This document shows, piece by piece, positions 42,101 through 57,100 of a DNA stretch of 64,000 nt. The notes beneath the pieces were generated by a model, which was not told the origin of the DNA, made no database searches, and saw nothing but the letters and a program-made list of their open reading frames with translations. The stretch's first letter is position 1. The number at the start of each line of letters is the position of its first letter. The position numbers and the translations under genes are program-made. Location of the stretch: the NCBI GenBank assembly GCA_002633005.1, contig NMRA01000001.1, forward strand, positions 2,086,933 to 2,150,932. The letters run 5' to 3'. This DNA comes from Phoronis australis. Lineage: Eukaryota; Phoronida; Phoronidae.

Positions 42101-45100
42101 ACCTATAATGCCATTGCTAAGACAGCCCAAATGTTAAATTTTTTGTATTCACCAAAGCTGCAGATGAGATTTCTTTGATAAGAAGACTTAAAACGTAACG
42201 TACCATGTAAACTAACAGACTCCTTGAAGCTAGCTTCAGCAGGCTTTTGATTTGGGTTGTCCAAGTTGTGGGCCCTCAGTTTGTACTCCGTGATCAGACC
42301 CGTGTTACCTGTGGGCTCCCTCCACTTGGCCTCGATCACGTAACCTGTGTAGGTCTTCACGTCGTAGGGAGGACTGACCCCAGTAGGTGCTGCATAGGAA
42401 CAAGATACACTTATCAAGATAAAGCAACATCAACATCGTATCTCTGACTTTGCCAAGTAACACTGAACTGTGATGTAGTCAAGACTACTCACAGCGAATG
42501 TGCTGCCTAATGAAGCAATCACCCACGAATGTTGATTTTACAGACCCCAGCTATCTTGAATGACTTCACGTGTCCAGATTTCATTACATGAACTCATACT
42601 AAAATCAATGTAAAAACTTTATATTCAACAGATCACTATTAGACTTTTAGTGTAAAAAGCCAGTTGCATGAAATGAAAACCAGGTGTGCCAGCAGTAAAC
42701 AGGAATTCTTACTGTCGTAATCGCAGTCAAGAAAAATCATACCACGGGTAAGGTGCATTCATTGTGAAGGGAATCAAGTTCCAGCAACTTACCTCCTTCA
42801 CGTGTTCTACCCTTGGCCCAATCACTCATTGTTGACCCTTCCGAGTTGCTCGCCGTGACACGATAGAAGTATTCTGAAATAGATAAATGACACGAGGTTC
42901 AAGAACATTTTACACCAATCTTCATACTTTTTGGACTCATCGGCAAAGAATTCTAGACGTCCATGTTCATTTCTGAAATTGCAAAATCATTAAGTATTTG
43001 CTGACACAATGTGGAGAACTCAAGACATCTTAATCTCCCGGCACAGTCTTGAGTACACCACTGAATATTGTAATCCTCATTTGGTAGAGCACTCGTCATG
43101 ATTAATCAATAATAGATTTCATACATGATAAATTACCTAGAAAATAAATCTGAAACTAAATGAGGTGATCCACATCCTCTGAAGGATATTATTGTTTGAC
43201 AAAATGCAAAATATATATAAAAATAAAAGAACAAAAATGGATCAACTGAAATTTTCGTAATATACACTACGTCACATATCAGATGTCATTTGTCATATTG
43301 TGTTTGATTTTACTTTCTGTTTCTGTTTAAAAAGGGTGGAATTATATCCGAAAATTTCTGCAGTTAATTGTTATCTTATTTTGAGAAAATCCGTTTCTTT
43401 GCTAACATTATCTATATATGGATTTCCTGTGAATACCACAACTGAACTATTACCTGTGAATGGTGCGAGACCATGATCATATGTCTGATTAGCTGGTCCG
43501 GTATAGATCTCCTTGAAGCCACCGGTCTGACAGGTACTGGTGCTGGTTGCAACAGGTGGACATCCATCCAGGTTGACATTGAGCAGGCTTTGATGCGATG
43601 AGACCAAGTCCAGCGGCACGCCATTGATCATGATGTTCTTCAAACAACCGGCAAAACCTGTGGAAAGACAAGACCAGATTATTAATTAATCAATTAAAAG
43701 CAGACGTGCTATTAAAACACTGCCATCCTGTCAACCATTGCTGTTTGCAAATCTGACTAATCTAGTTTACAGATAATAAAAAGAACTGTCTATTATTATC
43801 ATATGAAAGCTAGTTAATACTAATCAGAGAATGAATAGCAACCTTGCTAAAGAAACAAATTTGGAAGCCTAGATTACGTAACAGGTTTGGCAAAAATATT
43901 AAATGAGATTTTGAAGGGTTTTGTAGTAAATTTCGTAGTCTATATTAAAGTGACTAATGTTTTGGACACTCAGGGTCTATGATACTAACCAGCGCACAGA
44001 TGGCATTATTACCTGCCTAGCTTGGACCATGACAGGACAGATAAGAGTTCAGTTTGTTAACCAGTGAGTAATACCCCTTTGCACAGAAGGAGATTCTCAT
44101 CCAGGTCTTGAGCTACTTACCTGGATGTGGCAACCCAAATATAGGTCAGAGTTCTAAGTTTGTCCAAGGAGTCGTACTTACCGTCCATTAGACTGGTTCT
44201 AAGAGAAGGATTGTCATCCAGGACTTCGCCTACTTTCATGGCTGTGGAATTCAGACCTCCAAGGTAGAGATCAGAGTCCAGGTAAATGTCAGCTGCCAAG
44301 GAACTGTCACCGATACTGTGGGTAAAGGGTATTCACCAAATGAACACTTTAAAAACATCATTGCACATGATATCACACAGCTGGCGAAAAATAATCAGTT
44401 CTTTGTATAATTGAAAAAATGTCACTTTATTATTTATCAGACTTAGATCTTGTAATGAAGTAAAATTTTGCCACTAGGTATGGTACAGAAGCAGTAATTA
44501 TGCAAACAAAAAAATGAAACAAAAGTACACATAACAAATTTTCTAAGAAAGAGGAGTGTGTGAAAGCTTACGACATACTTTTGACTTGTTCCGTCCACTG
44601 TGATGGTCAGTTCTTGACCTGTCTTCTTGAAAGTGATAGACCTCCACTGACCATTGCACAAAGACGTAGAAGAGTAAACTAGTGCTTTGCGAAAAGTTGT
44701 GCCATTGATCCTCATTTCTAAGTGCCACAAGAGGGCACCACCAGCCAGCTGAGCGTAGGTGAAGACGCCGCGGTTTCCAAACATGAAGAAAAGTAGACCT
44801 GACTGGATTTCCGTCCTCATCTGCATTACCACGGTGAATGTTGAACCACCAGTGAAGCTAGACTTGTCCACTTGTATATAGCCTGGAAAAGGATGATGAA
44901 TGAAAGTACAAAGCATCCAAAAGTTGCCAAAAAATGACTTATTACAGAACATAATATCTCAGATTCAAAGGAAACTTCTTGTACTATAATTTGTGCACTG
45001 TTCTCCACAATGCTACAAGGGAGTGTTATTTAATATGTTTCACTTTGGCTTAATGTGCTATCCAAAATTGTGACTTTCACAATTTTCAAAGATATTTTAG

Positions 45101-48100
45101 AAAACAGTGACAATGTGTCTTAGACTTTATCTTGAATATTCGTATATGCAAATGATATTTAGTCAAAAACGAGTTATTGGGGCCATGATTTCGCCATGAA
45201 CACACGTCAGTCACTTTTTGTTTTTTTTTTGCAGAAATTTCATGACAAAGACAGTCAAAAACAGATTGGTATAATGTCCAAAATTAAATTCTACTATGCA
45301 TTCTTTTAAAAATATAAACAAATTTCATGAAAGGCCATCAAAGATCTTCATTCAGTAACACATTGAGGTAGAGGCAAAAATAAACAAAGTTGCTACTAGG
45401 GGACACTGCTGGTTTTAGACGCTGTCCGAAACTCACCGTAAGCCACGATTTCCTCAACAGGAACACAAAATTATACTAAATTTCATTAAGAGACATCAAG
45501 AAGTCTGTAGTCGGACATGTCAGTCGTACTCTCCACAATAGGAACACATTTGCAAAATTTCATAATGATCCTTCAAGTGGTTTGGCCGTGTGAAAAGCCC
45601 ATGCCAAAATACCTAAAACGGCCACCAGGGTGCGGTGTAGAATGTGTCCAATCCATCAGGCTTGTGGAAACTGTCATCATCACCACAACTCTTTGCCTAA
45701 CTTCATGACCAAAATCTATCACTCCTTCAGGGAACTTGGTTGATACAGAGGCAAACATAAAAAATTATAATTGACAAGAGGGGGCACTGCAATAACTGGA
45801 TTGGGCCAAAGCTGATTGTCATCTGATGTCAACTCTAGTGAAACACAGCTGCTGACTTTCATGTAAATCCTGCCAGAGGTTTAGGAGATAGAACAGTGAA
45901 CGCCAGCACCCAGACAGAGATGACAGTAATATGCACTCACATAAGTGGGTGCATAAACGTTTCAAGCATTCATCAATGGGTACGGTCACTCTAACATTAC
46001 ATTAGGACATCTGTCACACATATCAGCACATACCTCTTCCAAGGAAGTGTGCCCCATTGTCAAGGGATACTGGACAACCCTCCCAGTTGGGGAACGAGTC
46101 GGCAATCTTGACCGCTTTCGTCCAGTCGATATCTGTCCAAATAGGCACAGGCGTCTTTTGAGTCATGACCTTCACATCTCGCAGGCAACCTTGGAAACTC
46201 TGTCTTAAAATCTGCAAAACAATAGAATTCCCACTGATACATCAACCTTCATTTGAAATGATTGACAGGTTTGGCTCTACCACAGCCAAATTTGGTAAGA
46301 ATTGGAGGTCAGGGGTTACAGTGTGAGGACTGTATGGTGAATCACAGACTAAGTGAAAGAGAAGTGACACAATGAGAAATTCCAACAATTTAATTTTTCA
46401 GATTCTACACATGCTGAGAATGTGTGAACGCCTCCAAGCAGAAGCAATTCATTATGTCCTTATAACCCTAAGGCATTATTATAACCAAAATTCATTATGT
46501 CCTTATAACCCTAAGGCATTATTACAACCAAAACATTCTTCATACAGCCCCTCGTGGTTAAAATTCAATAAGCGGCTTCAGTAATATATTAGTTATTCTT
46601 GTTAGCTTGAAATAGAATCTCTAATCACTATTTACAAGTAAATGAAGTAAAGCAGAAAATAATTCTTCAATATGCGCCACTGACCATCTTAACCAATGTC
46701 TAGTACCTTTTCGCGAGGGTCATTCCCTGTCCGTTTTATGGTGTAGTCTGGTGGAAGTCCCCCAAGGTACACTCCAGTGTTCTTGCCAATAACATTTCCT
46801 GTGGTACACAAGCCACTCTTTGTTCCTGCAGAATCAAAAAAGAAAAATAAATTATGAAGATGAAACTTATAAACATTCAATATTTACTGTAGATAACAAA
46901 ATGACGTGGCATTGTATATTAATTTACATTACAAAAATCTGAAATCAACACACTGATAGAAGTGTCACGTAACAGCCCAAATAACTAAAAAGCATCACAC
47001 AGCGATAATTAAGTCAAATCAAACTTGCAATTTTTGGTCCAGAGTAGATTAAGTTGATCCTGCCACTAATTGATTCAATTAATGAACTATGCTTGGCACA
47101 CAGTGCAGAATCAGAATCTATTAAGGTGTGATAAAAAAACTCCAAAATGTCTCTATATCGTGTTTTTATGTAAAATGGCACAGTGTGACTTCAAGATAAA
47201 GAAAACAATTTCAGTTTCAAAGAGTAGTTTTCAATGAAAACATAGAATTTTTACGAAAGTTTTTCAGCATTTTGTGCATCTCCTAGAAGAAAAACAAGGC
47301 GACAAATTAAAACACTAGACAAACCTTAAATTTATTTATTTACATTTTCAAGGTACACAAAGCTCCACCAACTGTAACGTTACTGCACATTAGTAAGACA
47401 CTGTGATACGACAAACATAAACATGAAAGACGACACAATGACAACACACAAGGAAAAAAAAGAAGAGATGATGATTTACATTTACCTATGAACCAACAAA
47501 AGGCCATAAACCGATTATGGAAAAATTTGTCATTTTGGGACAAAAATTATTGCAAGAATTGTTTACAATTTAGCAAGTGAATGTTGTTTGGTGATAGCTG
47601 TGCCATGAATATCAGGCTAACAACAAAGTTATTAAATATAATAATTTTAAGTTGAGATATTTTATGAAATGAAATTCTTTGTACCATCCATATTGTGTCC
47701 TACACGGAAGAATTTTTACCATAAACTATAATTGAATGACTAGAACCAGAAGGGACGAGAATCTGTATTGTTAGACAGGTTTGAATTTTGGTCAAGATAT
47801 TTTCATCCTAACACTCAAAAGTTTAGTGTGTCTGAAAGACCATCGTTGAATTGTTGCGCTCCTGTATTCACTAGACAGTACAGGTGAAAAAGGGGGCATG
47901 GTTGTAAACATCTGAAAACTGCTGCAAGAGTTTGATCAATGTCAAAACGGTACATAGACCCTCATAACATGGAGAACATTGTACTTCTGAGCTGTTTTAC
48001 TGAGAGTTAGAGCAATAGTGCAAAGTTAAGGCCACTTTCAACAAATAATGCTCTTGCTCCATGAGAATATAATACCAAGTTTTAAAAACAAGACAATTAA

Positions 48101-51100
48101 CATTCAGAAAAATAAATGAAAGTGAAACTTGTAATTTTCTAAGAAAATAATGATGTATTTGTGTACTAGTATTTTAATACATGAAATACAGTGTAATGTC
48201 TGACTACATTACGGAATTGTAAGATGCATGCAGAAGGTTTGATGTGTGTACAACATGGCCGACGGACAAACCTGACCACATAGAATCCATCTGAATGATT
48301 CCTTGGTCTAGATAACGAATGGCACGGAGGTGGTGCCACTTGTTATCATTATAAGGTAGGCCCTCATCATTGGTGGGTGTGACCAAGGTGGAGCAACCTG
48401 CATGATAGACAAGTGACAAATTAGCCAATAAAGCGGAAATTGAGACAAGGAACATGTAAAGCAGGAGACAGCAAAAGCAGGGGGTGCTCAAATCCAGATG
48501 AAGAAAACCTGCATGGACAGACAAGCGACAGATTAGCCACACAAACACACACACGAGCGCACGCACAAAGCGCACAAAAACCAACAGAGCGGAAGCAGTA
48601 AGGAACGCTCTAACCTCTGAAAACGTCATCAACGATGATCTGACCGCTGCTGCCATCTCTGGTCACAACTATGTGATGCCATTGGTTGTCGTTGTAAGTG
48701 CGATTTCCATCCTGCGCTGGATCTGGCTCGATAAAGCTCGAGCAGCCTGTGACAGCATGCAAATGTTGGTTGAAACCACAGTAACAAAACAGACGTGGTA
48801 ATAGTCACTTACAGATGTCCCACATTTTAAGAACCAGTTTTCTCCACTGAGTAACAGGCATCAAACTGGTTCTCAAGAGTTGGGACCCCTGCAAAGTGAG
48901 TATTGCCACGGGCGCTATTTCACCGATACAAGATGTTTACTAAAAGAGACAAGATTAAGAACACAATAACTTGTCTTAAGCAAAGAAAGGGATTGTTTTC
49001 ATTGTGACTGTTATTTCTTCATGACATCAGTTGGTGAATACCAATTTGAGTACTTAACAACTGGCCCTTTTCCAGCAAGTCCTCCTTAATGAGTTGGCGC
49101 TAACATGCCAAAACAATATGTCAGCAAAATTCTTAGTTTGAAGGCTAAACACTAGATGGAATAAATAGTAGGCAAATTGAGAATTCAAAAGATTTTTGCG
49201 GATAGCATTATACGTTGTTGCAAAAACACAACCGTGTTTACTTGGGGATGAAGAGCAAGACACACCTTGTGGGTCGAACAAAAACCATGGCCGACCGTAG
49301 CGCAGCTGAATGGCTATGAACTCTTCCTGTCGACCTTCGGATGCAGCAAACAGTATGAGACCACTGAACTGCGACGTCTTAAACCAAAGGTCGATGCCTA
49401 GAATAAAATGTGGGTCTTTCTGTACAAGGCAGTACCAGAGTCTCAAATTATGCTCTCTAATGTTGGGAGGTATGAGAAACTTAAGTGGTGCCATACCAAA
49501 ACAATGATGTTGTCAATCACACCTTACACACGCAGACACTTCTTGAAATCAGTGCTGAGTCTGGTACCACTTTTGATTATACAAAAATATAATTCCAACG
49601 CACCAACAGACTCATGATAAAGCACAAAGTATCAAGCGGAAGCTTTACACAGCTGAAGAACTGAAATCAAGATTGTTACAGAGAGCGTAGCTAAGGATAA
49701 GTGCACCGTCAACGGTCTTTTGATGTAAGTAACTGAGCTTCTAGTAAACACATAAAACATGCCATGTTGTTCTAGAAAGCAATTATAGAACTGTTTTAAT
49801 GAAGTGACCACAGTAGTAAAGAGCAATAAAACGCCAGTCAACTCTCACCAGTAAATCCAACCACCTGGGGTATTGTGTCTGGGGGGAAGAGGTGATAACC
49901 ACCGCCAGGGAACCTCGTGCCTCGGATGACTCGGGGAGGGGGGTTATTGAACGCTGTGGCGGTCTTTTCCACCTTGAACGTGGGCCTGGGTCCGTTGATC
50001 TGTGCTGGATGAGTCCATGACACCAACATCACCGTCGAGTTGTAGCCAGTGACACTAGGGGGCATTTGATTCTTTGGGGCTGTGAAGGAAAACATTCCAT
50101 TGTGTTAACAGTGTTTGAATAGACAAACCAGTCGTTACAGTGCCAGTAATACTACCTCGACTCCCCAATCTGACTTCACATTTCGCTTATATTGAAATAA
50201 AAAAACCACAGCGATAAAACAATCACTAATGCTCACAAATGAAGCAAGCCATAATTTATCATCTAAAATTATAAATAAGTTTCTCAAATAACACTAAAAT
50301 CATACCGGAACTTTATGCACTAAGAACGATTTTGGGAGTTACGTCCTGATAAACTTTCCTGATCTACAAAGGTTGGAATAAAACATGTCAAAACATCCAG
50401 CCGAAGATTTTGTTTTTTACAAATTTTAATTTAAAATGGAGACAATCAATGACAGCGGTTCTTCTCACCTGCAGCAAGGGTGCGCCCTGTAGCTACAGTA
50501 CTGTTCACACAGCCAATACTATTGCAAGCCTCAATAAAGAATGTGTGCGCAGAATAGGCTGGGAGTCCAGAGACCACTACCTCCCTCCCAGATCCATCAG
50601 TTACGTTGATAGCCTTCAACAAAGCAGATACCATTCAAAACACCAATTACTCCTTTACAGGTATCAAAACTACACAATTGGTCAAACGAACAGTATAAAA
50701 ATCTAAATCCCAATGATTCCAACAAAATACAAATTAGTCATTTTGGCTGTGTTTAACTGTGCAGACATCGGATGCAGATGTCAAGTTTTGATCACAAAGT
50801 TCATTATTCTGTACCAGTCCTGAAGATGTCGAAAGAAAAAGTGCACTGTTGGTATATTATGTAGTACCATAACTGCATAACATTATGTAGTACCATAACT
50901 ACATTAATAACATATTATGTAGTACCATAACTGCATTAATAACATATTATGTAGTACCATAACTGCACAACATATTATGTAGTACCATAACTGCATAACA
51001 TATTATGTAGTACCATAACTACATAACATATTATGCAGTACCATAACTACATAACAAATTATGTAGTACCATAACTGCATAATGGAGTGTATGTTAAACA

Positions 51101-54100
51101 GAATTAGGGTACTACATGCGTCAGGGAGCACTGCTACATAGCCAGTCAATCAACCGGTCAAAACGATAACGCCAACTTGAGAAAAGTGCTACTGAACGCA
51201 GTAAAGGCAAAGTGGAACCTGCCGTTTAAAGAAACTTACTTAAACCAGCAATATGTCCATGTTCCATCAAAGAAACTACGTTTTGCTTCGAGCCACTTAC
51301 CACCATAAAACTGGCTGCAATTTATACCATGCTTTGATGGGAAGTGGTTTGTGAGCGAGGAAAGAATAGACGCATTAACTTTAGATGAGCATTTAATGTA
51401 GCTGCCAGTTCCTTCCATGGCCAGAAATTATCTCTAGGGAACAAACTGAGAAATCAAATGTTAAGTTTCGCGAATAAATTAGGTTAGGTTTACATTACAA
51501 ACACACGGTCTTGTCATCTCACTACTTGAAACATACACCAAGAATACACAAAAACGCAGTGGGTGAATATTGCCACTTACATCATTATACATAGGTGGGT
51601 CAAAAGGTTTGAGTGTCAGATTTGTCTTCTTGATTTGGAACACTTTGAACCGTACGATGAGCCCCCGGCCCACTTCGGGTGATGGGTGAACCCATGTAAC
51701 ACGAAGGGACGATGAGGACAAACCCACTATGACCGGAGGGGGTGTAGACAGTGGACCTGAAATAAGAATATTTACATTAAATAACAGTGAATTAATATTG
51801 AATTATTAATAAACATGTGAAAGTATAACCACACTGGACTTCCTGTACCAGAAAACGGTCAGGCGTGACATTTGTACAGATGGCATTTATTTAGTTATTT
51901 TTTGTATTATCCTTAATGTATAACATTGAATGTTCAAGTGAATACATAAATTTGAAGGGATTGAATTAGGTGTAGCTTTATTCACCGTATCATTTCTGCA
52001 GATAACTTTCTTCATAAGGGCGTAATTTTGCATGTGGAGATTAACATTAAATGGGCAATTAGAGTGTAAAATGTACGACAGTAGAACCCTAAATTTTCAA
52101 AGTACAGACTTCCAATTGTGTTTGTATTCAGGGTTGGTTTACTGGCTACAGTACTCACTAGCTTCTTTGGTTCTTCCAGCGGTCCATTGGCTGGCTGCCT
52201 TACTGATCTCATTCTGAGAAAACACCTGAAACTCATACTCTGTGTACGGCTTCAGGTCATGGACAGTGAAGTTCCTCTGGGGCTCAGGCAGGGCGTTCTC
52301 TAGGGGAGCTGATGTCGGTCTGGGGTTGTACTGGCCAAAATTGATAAAAACCCGCTTAGCAGCCACACCATTTGATCTCATCCATAATTCATAGGCGATG
52401 ATGATTCCTAAAGAAGCATTAAGCACAGTCTATAAACACCATATGAAGTTATGGAGTAATAAAATTAAAAAATACTCCATACAAGGCAACATGTATACTC
52501 CGCTTCTTTTTCTGCAAACTGTAACAGTTAGGAACTGTTTCCAAAAAGTGGGGCAATCAAAAAACAGGATTTTCATGCAGACTCATATACATAATGGGGT
52601 GCATATTGCTGCCAAATGTCTTGGCGTCTGGGACTCTGCAGCTCAATCTCCTAAAACCCTTTGCATGATCTTAATGATAATCAGCAGATGTGCTTAAAGC
52701 TGGGGACAGATGACAATGAGTTTTGGATAGACTACCATAATCGTGCACCCTGGAGGCAATATCTTTTCACATTTTGCCTTCAGTATACCTAGTATGTCAC
52801 TCACAAAGCAAATTCATTCATAACATTAAACAGTATGAGTATCAACAACCCCTTCAAATCAACAGTGACTTGGTCATAACATGAAATCAAACAATGGGTT
52901 GCGTAAAATACCACACATCCAAAGCAAAAATTGGAACCTGCAAACAAACACTTCTTTCACAAATATGTCAAATGAAAGAAAATAACGGGAGACAGGATAG
53001 CAGATTTTTTTGGCATACAGTCGGATAAACAGTGCTTGGATTCTGAAAACCACATTAGATGTAACTCAAGCAAAATACTGACAAAAGGATACTAGTTTGG
53101 AGAAAGGTGAACGTTGTAATTGTCTCAACCTCCATACGTTTAGGAGATAAGAGTCGAAGCATGCATGGAGTGCAAACGTTAACCATCAGAAAAATGACAA
53201 TGTAAACATCAAAATTTAGTGCCAATTTATTTATGACTTTTTTACACCAAAAATATAGGAATTTTGTTTCGTTTTGTCATACCTGTGCAAAACCACTCTT
53301 GAAAAAAGCAACAGCTTTACGCATACCAAATCTCATATTTTTAACAGACCTGCTACGTACCATTAGGTTCAGATGGATGATCCCACTCAACATATAGACT
53401 AGTTGCACTCATTCCCACGACACGGGGAGCCGGCTGGCCTTGAGGAGACCCCTGTTGAGTTGTCTTATAAACCGGGTCGCTGGTCAGACAACCACCCTTA
53501 TTGCACGCTTTCACATAGAAAGTGTAGTTTGTGAAAGGCGTTAGATCAGTCAGCCTCACATTGAGTTGTGTACCCTGCCAATGGACTGTAGGCGAGTTTG
53601 GTTTAGATGGGGTCACCGATTCAATGATATATTCCACACTAGGACCGTTGATTTTGGACGGTGTATTCCAAGAGAAGTCGGCACTCGTATCGGCAACATT
53701 TTGAACTACCAGAGTCAAAGAACCCTCTGGTGGACCAGCAAGGGTAACAAAGATCACAGGCTGACTCATGGCACTGCCAACGTCATTAAACGACTCAACC
53801 TTGTATTCATAGGAAGTAAAAGGCTGTAACCCTGTATCCGTGTGTGTCAAGTCTACAAAGCAATATAAGAACAAGACAAGTGAGATAAGTGATGGCTACT
53901 TATTAAGTAACATGTCAGTAATTATGCAGCTAAACTAATTAAAAAAATCTTCTAAACAGAATGCAAAATTTCAGACAAAATCGTTTCAGACTCTGCGCTC
54001 CAGCCTCAAAAATTCAAGTAGAATAGGGACTAGACAACTACAGTAGTTCTAAAACCACTCAACCATTCCTCACCCTTGATACTGCTCCAAGAGCAAACAC

Positions 54101-57100
54101 TTGCCTGAAAAGTTATATGAAGAACCTAAACCAAAACTATGAATGACGAAACCCTCTTGTTCTTACTTCCAAAAAGACGTGACTGAACATTCATACCATT
54201 TCCAGTTGGCAAAGGGTGAAGTCACCCCCCTACATGAATTTTTTCTCCATCTTTGAAAAGCTACAACAGTACTCCACATTTTATGCTAAGCTAACTAAAA
54301 AGCAATAATGCATAAAGCTTTCCGTTGTGGTCATTCTTGACTTAATTTAGCTCAAAACATGTCTGAAATTCTAATTTGTCAAATTTCTCCGCAAAATTAA
54401 AGATTAAAAGACTATTAGTCTATTACTAGCTTGGTTTGAACTGTACATGTCATAAAACAGAATTTGGTAGTTTCCATCACTTGTAGCAACATAACTAGCC
54501 TTAGAAATTTGGAAAATGACAATTGTGGCAATTATTTTTTGCAAAATAAATGGGGAATTACCACGAGAGTAAATTATATGTAACTTCAGATTCCTTGGCA
54601 TTATTTAGTTAGCGAAAAACAACAGACAGGCAAGGCAGAGGACACATGACCCCGGGCTGGCTCCAAGGCTTGGGGAGGAGCCTAGCTTGTTTGACATGTA
54701 AGTCAAACAGGCCAATAACTTACTTTCTGAGGCACTGATGGTAGCAATGACCCTGGAGTCCCTGTACAATTTGTATTGCCTGAGGACACCGTTGGGTTGA
54801 TCGGGTGGTTGCCACGAGATGATTAATGAGGTGGCGTTGGCGTCAGTTTTAGATGGCTGGCTCTGCTGGGCTGGGGCTAAAGTGGGACAGAAATTACACA
54901 GAAAAAAATAACAACTGAATCCTGCTGATTCTAGATTCATTGAGGTACTGGAAAATGCTCAGGAGGAAATCAGAAGAGATCTAACTCATTAGAGAATTAA
55001 CCTAGTAAGTTTTGGAGTTAATTCTTGACAATCTTTAAACGACAAGATTTTTGGCAATTTTTGTTAAACACATCGGATTTCATAATTTATCCCGGCAGAA
55101 ACTGTAAGACAATTCACCAACAAATTTTCTGGTGTATTCAAATTTTCATTTTTACAGAATACAGCTGAGTACTTTCCATACTATTGATCTGTAAAATACC
55201 TAAAAGTGAGCCAAACAAATACTTGCACAAAATGAATGACTCTCAGCTCATTATCAAACAAACAAGCATATGTTTGATAAATAAGATCTTACATTTTATA
55301 ACGAACACACAGTTTCCAGTTATCCAAAGTGTATATATTAATTACAATTTAATGTAGACTGAATACACTGGAAAAAACAATATAAAAATCGTTAAGCCAA
55401 ACACAAAGCCAGTAAATGCTTATTACAACATCAGCTTGAATGAGATATGAATGACATCCAGTTCTGCCACTGACCTCGACTGCAGCCAAGAGGGTTGTTG
55501 GCGTCCAGATTACTGGACCCGACTTTGCAATGGTCACATGAAGTTCCCTTCACGTTATCTTTACAATAGCACCTTCCATTCTGCTGCTCACATGTGTCAT
55601 TCCTGCTACCAGCCTGGTTACAACTGCACTGTTCACATCTATAAACAAGAGCTTAAGCTGCAGTTGAACAACACAGGCACATATAGCTTAATTTGATCAA
55701 GCTCAGTCAAGCTTAATTAGGGACCACCATGCTGTACATTCAATTCCAAGCTTGAATTCCCTCGTCGACTTATTAATTATTACTTCCTTTGCTTGAAAAT
55801 GACTTAGTCTAGTGATAAGAAATGAATACAAAAAATCAAAAAATAAGGATTATCAAGTTATCTCAGAACCTTTTTTACCATTCCAAACTCGGAAAACATG
55901 ATAACCATAAAATCTTTCTTAGAATTTAAGAATGGTTGACATTCCAATGCCAAAATGAGGCTTGAACAGCGCAAGGATCTCGCCAGGCTAGCTGAGCTGT
56001 TTGATTTGATTCGTGTTCCTAACTGGTAACAGTTCAAATTTTTGGTTCATTCATGTATCTATTATCCTGAATGAGGCATCAGATAATAAAGACTGCAAAC
56101 AATTCATGCCTGCAGTAAGTTATTATAATGCACGGGAGAGTATGCGAGACTGGCCCAGAAATCACTGAGTCGTCGCCACCTGTTGCTTAGAACTGGAACT
56201 CGCCTTCAGAAATTACTGCAGATAAGTCTTTACAATGACACTGACAATCAATACATAACCAATACCGAATGTCTAATTAAAACTCATAACTAGCGTGAAA
56301 CAAAGCGGCTACTTTCCGTCATCCTGTGGAGCGACTGTATGAGTTAGCATGGCGGTGGATGATTTCTCAATTAAGTCTTCCCTTCACAAGACTACATAGG
56401 TAGGCAGCAAATTATGCATTTTGGGTTTATTTCACCTTCAGGTAATTTTTAAGAATGCTATAAAAACAATGAAACTGAATTTCTGGTCATTTTGCCTCAG
56501 CTAGCTCCTAGTTTACGCCAGTCGCTTTGATAATATCTAGATTTCCAATGAAGCACTCAGGCATGCATTGCATGGCAATGCCGTTAACTTACGTGCCCGT
56601 GAACACATTGTATCCGTAAAATCCCGCAACGCACTGGTCGCAGTTTGCACCTGAGATACCATCCTTACAGACACAGTTGCCAGTACTTTCATTACAAAAA
56701 GAGTTCGGCCGCGTGCCAGCGGAGCTGCATTGACACTGAGTACAGCCACCACCTTGTATGTAAACCCGTTTGTAGCCTGTTTAAGAGAAGAGGTAAATCA
56801 ATACCGAGCCAAATCATGTATAATGACAAGACACGATCCAGCAGGGAGAGTGTGGTTATCTCAAATCATGTATAATGACAAGACACGACCCAGCAGGGAG
56901 AGTGTGGTTATCTCAAATCATGTATAATGACAAGACACGGTTCAGCAGGGAGAGTGTGGTTATCTCAAACAAAGATAACTTATTGACGTTAAATATATCT
57001 AAGTGGTACACACAAGAACCAACCCAATCAAAAAAGTCACAATTTCCATGTAATGTTAATAATAAACAAACTACTAATGAAGGTAAAAGAACAGCAACTG

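Noticed and set aside
44566-44578. GTAAGC as donor of exon 18
   Set aside because: It would leave phase 0 and force a stop in exon 19 (TAT CGG TGA); GTATGT six bases earlier in the transcript keeps the frame.
50853-51083. CRISPR-like array
   Set aside because: Same reason: pure tandem units and an animal gene context.
51236-51418. 60-codon minus-strand frame with many Cys, Trp and Phe
   Set aside because: It sits between exons 10 and 11, whose phases join without it, and I cannot match it to any family.
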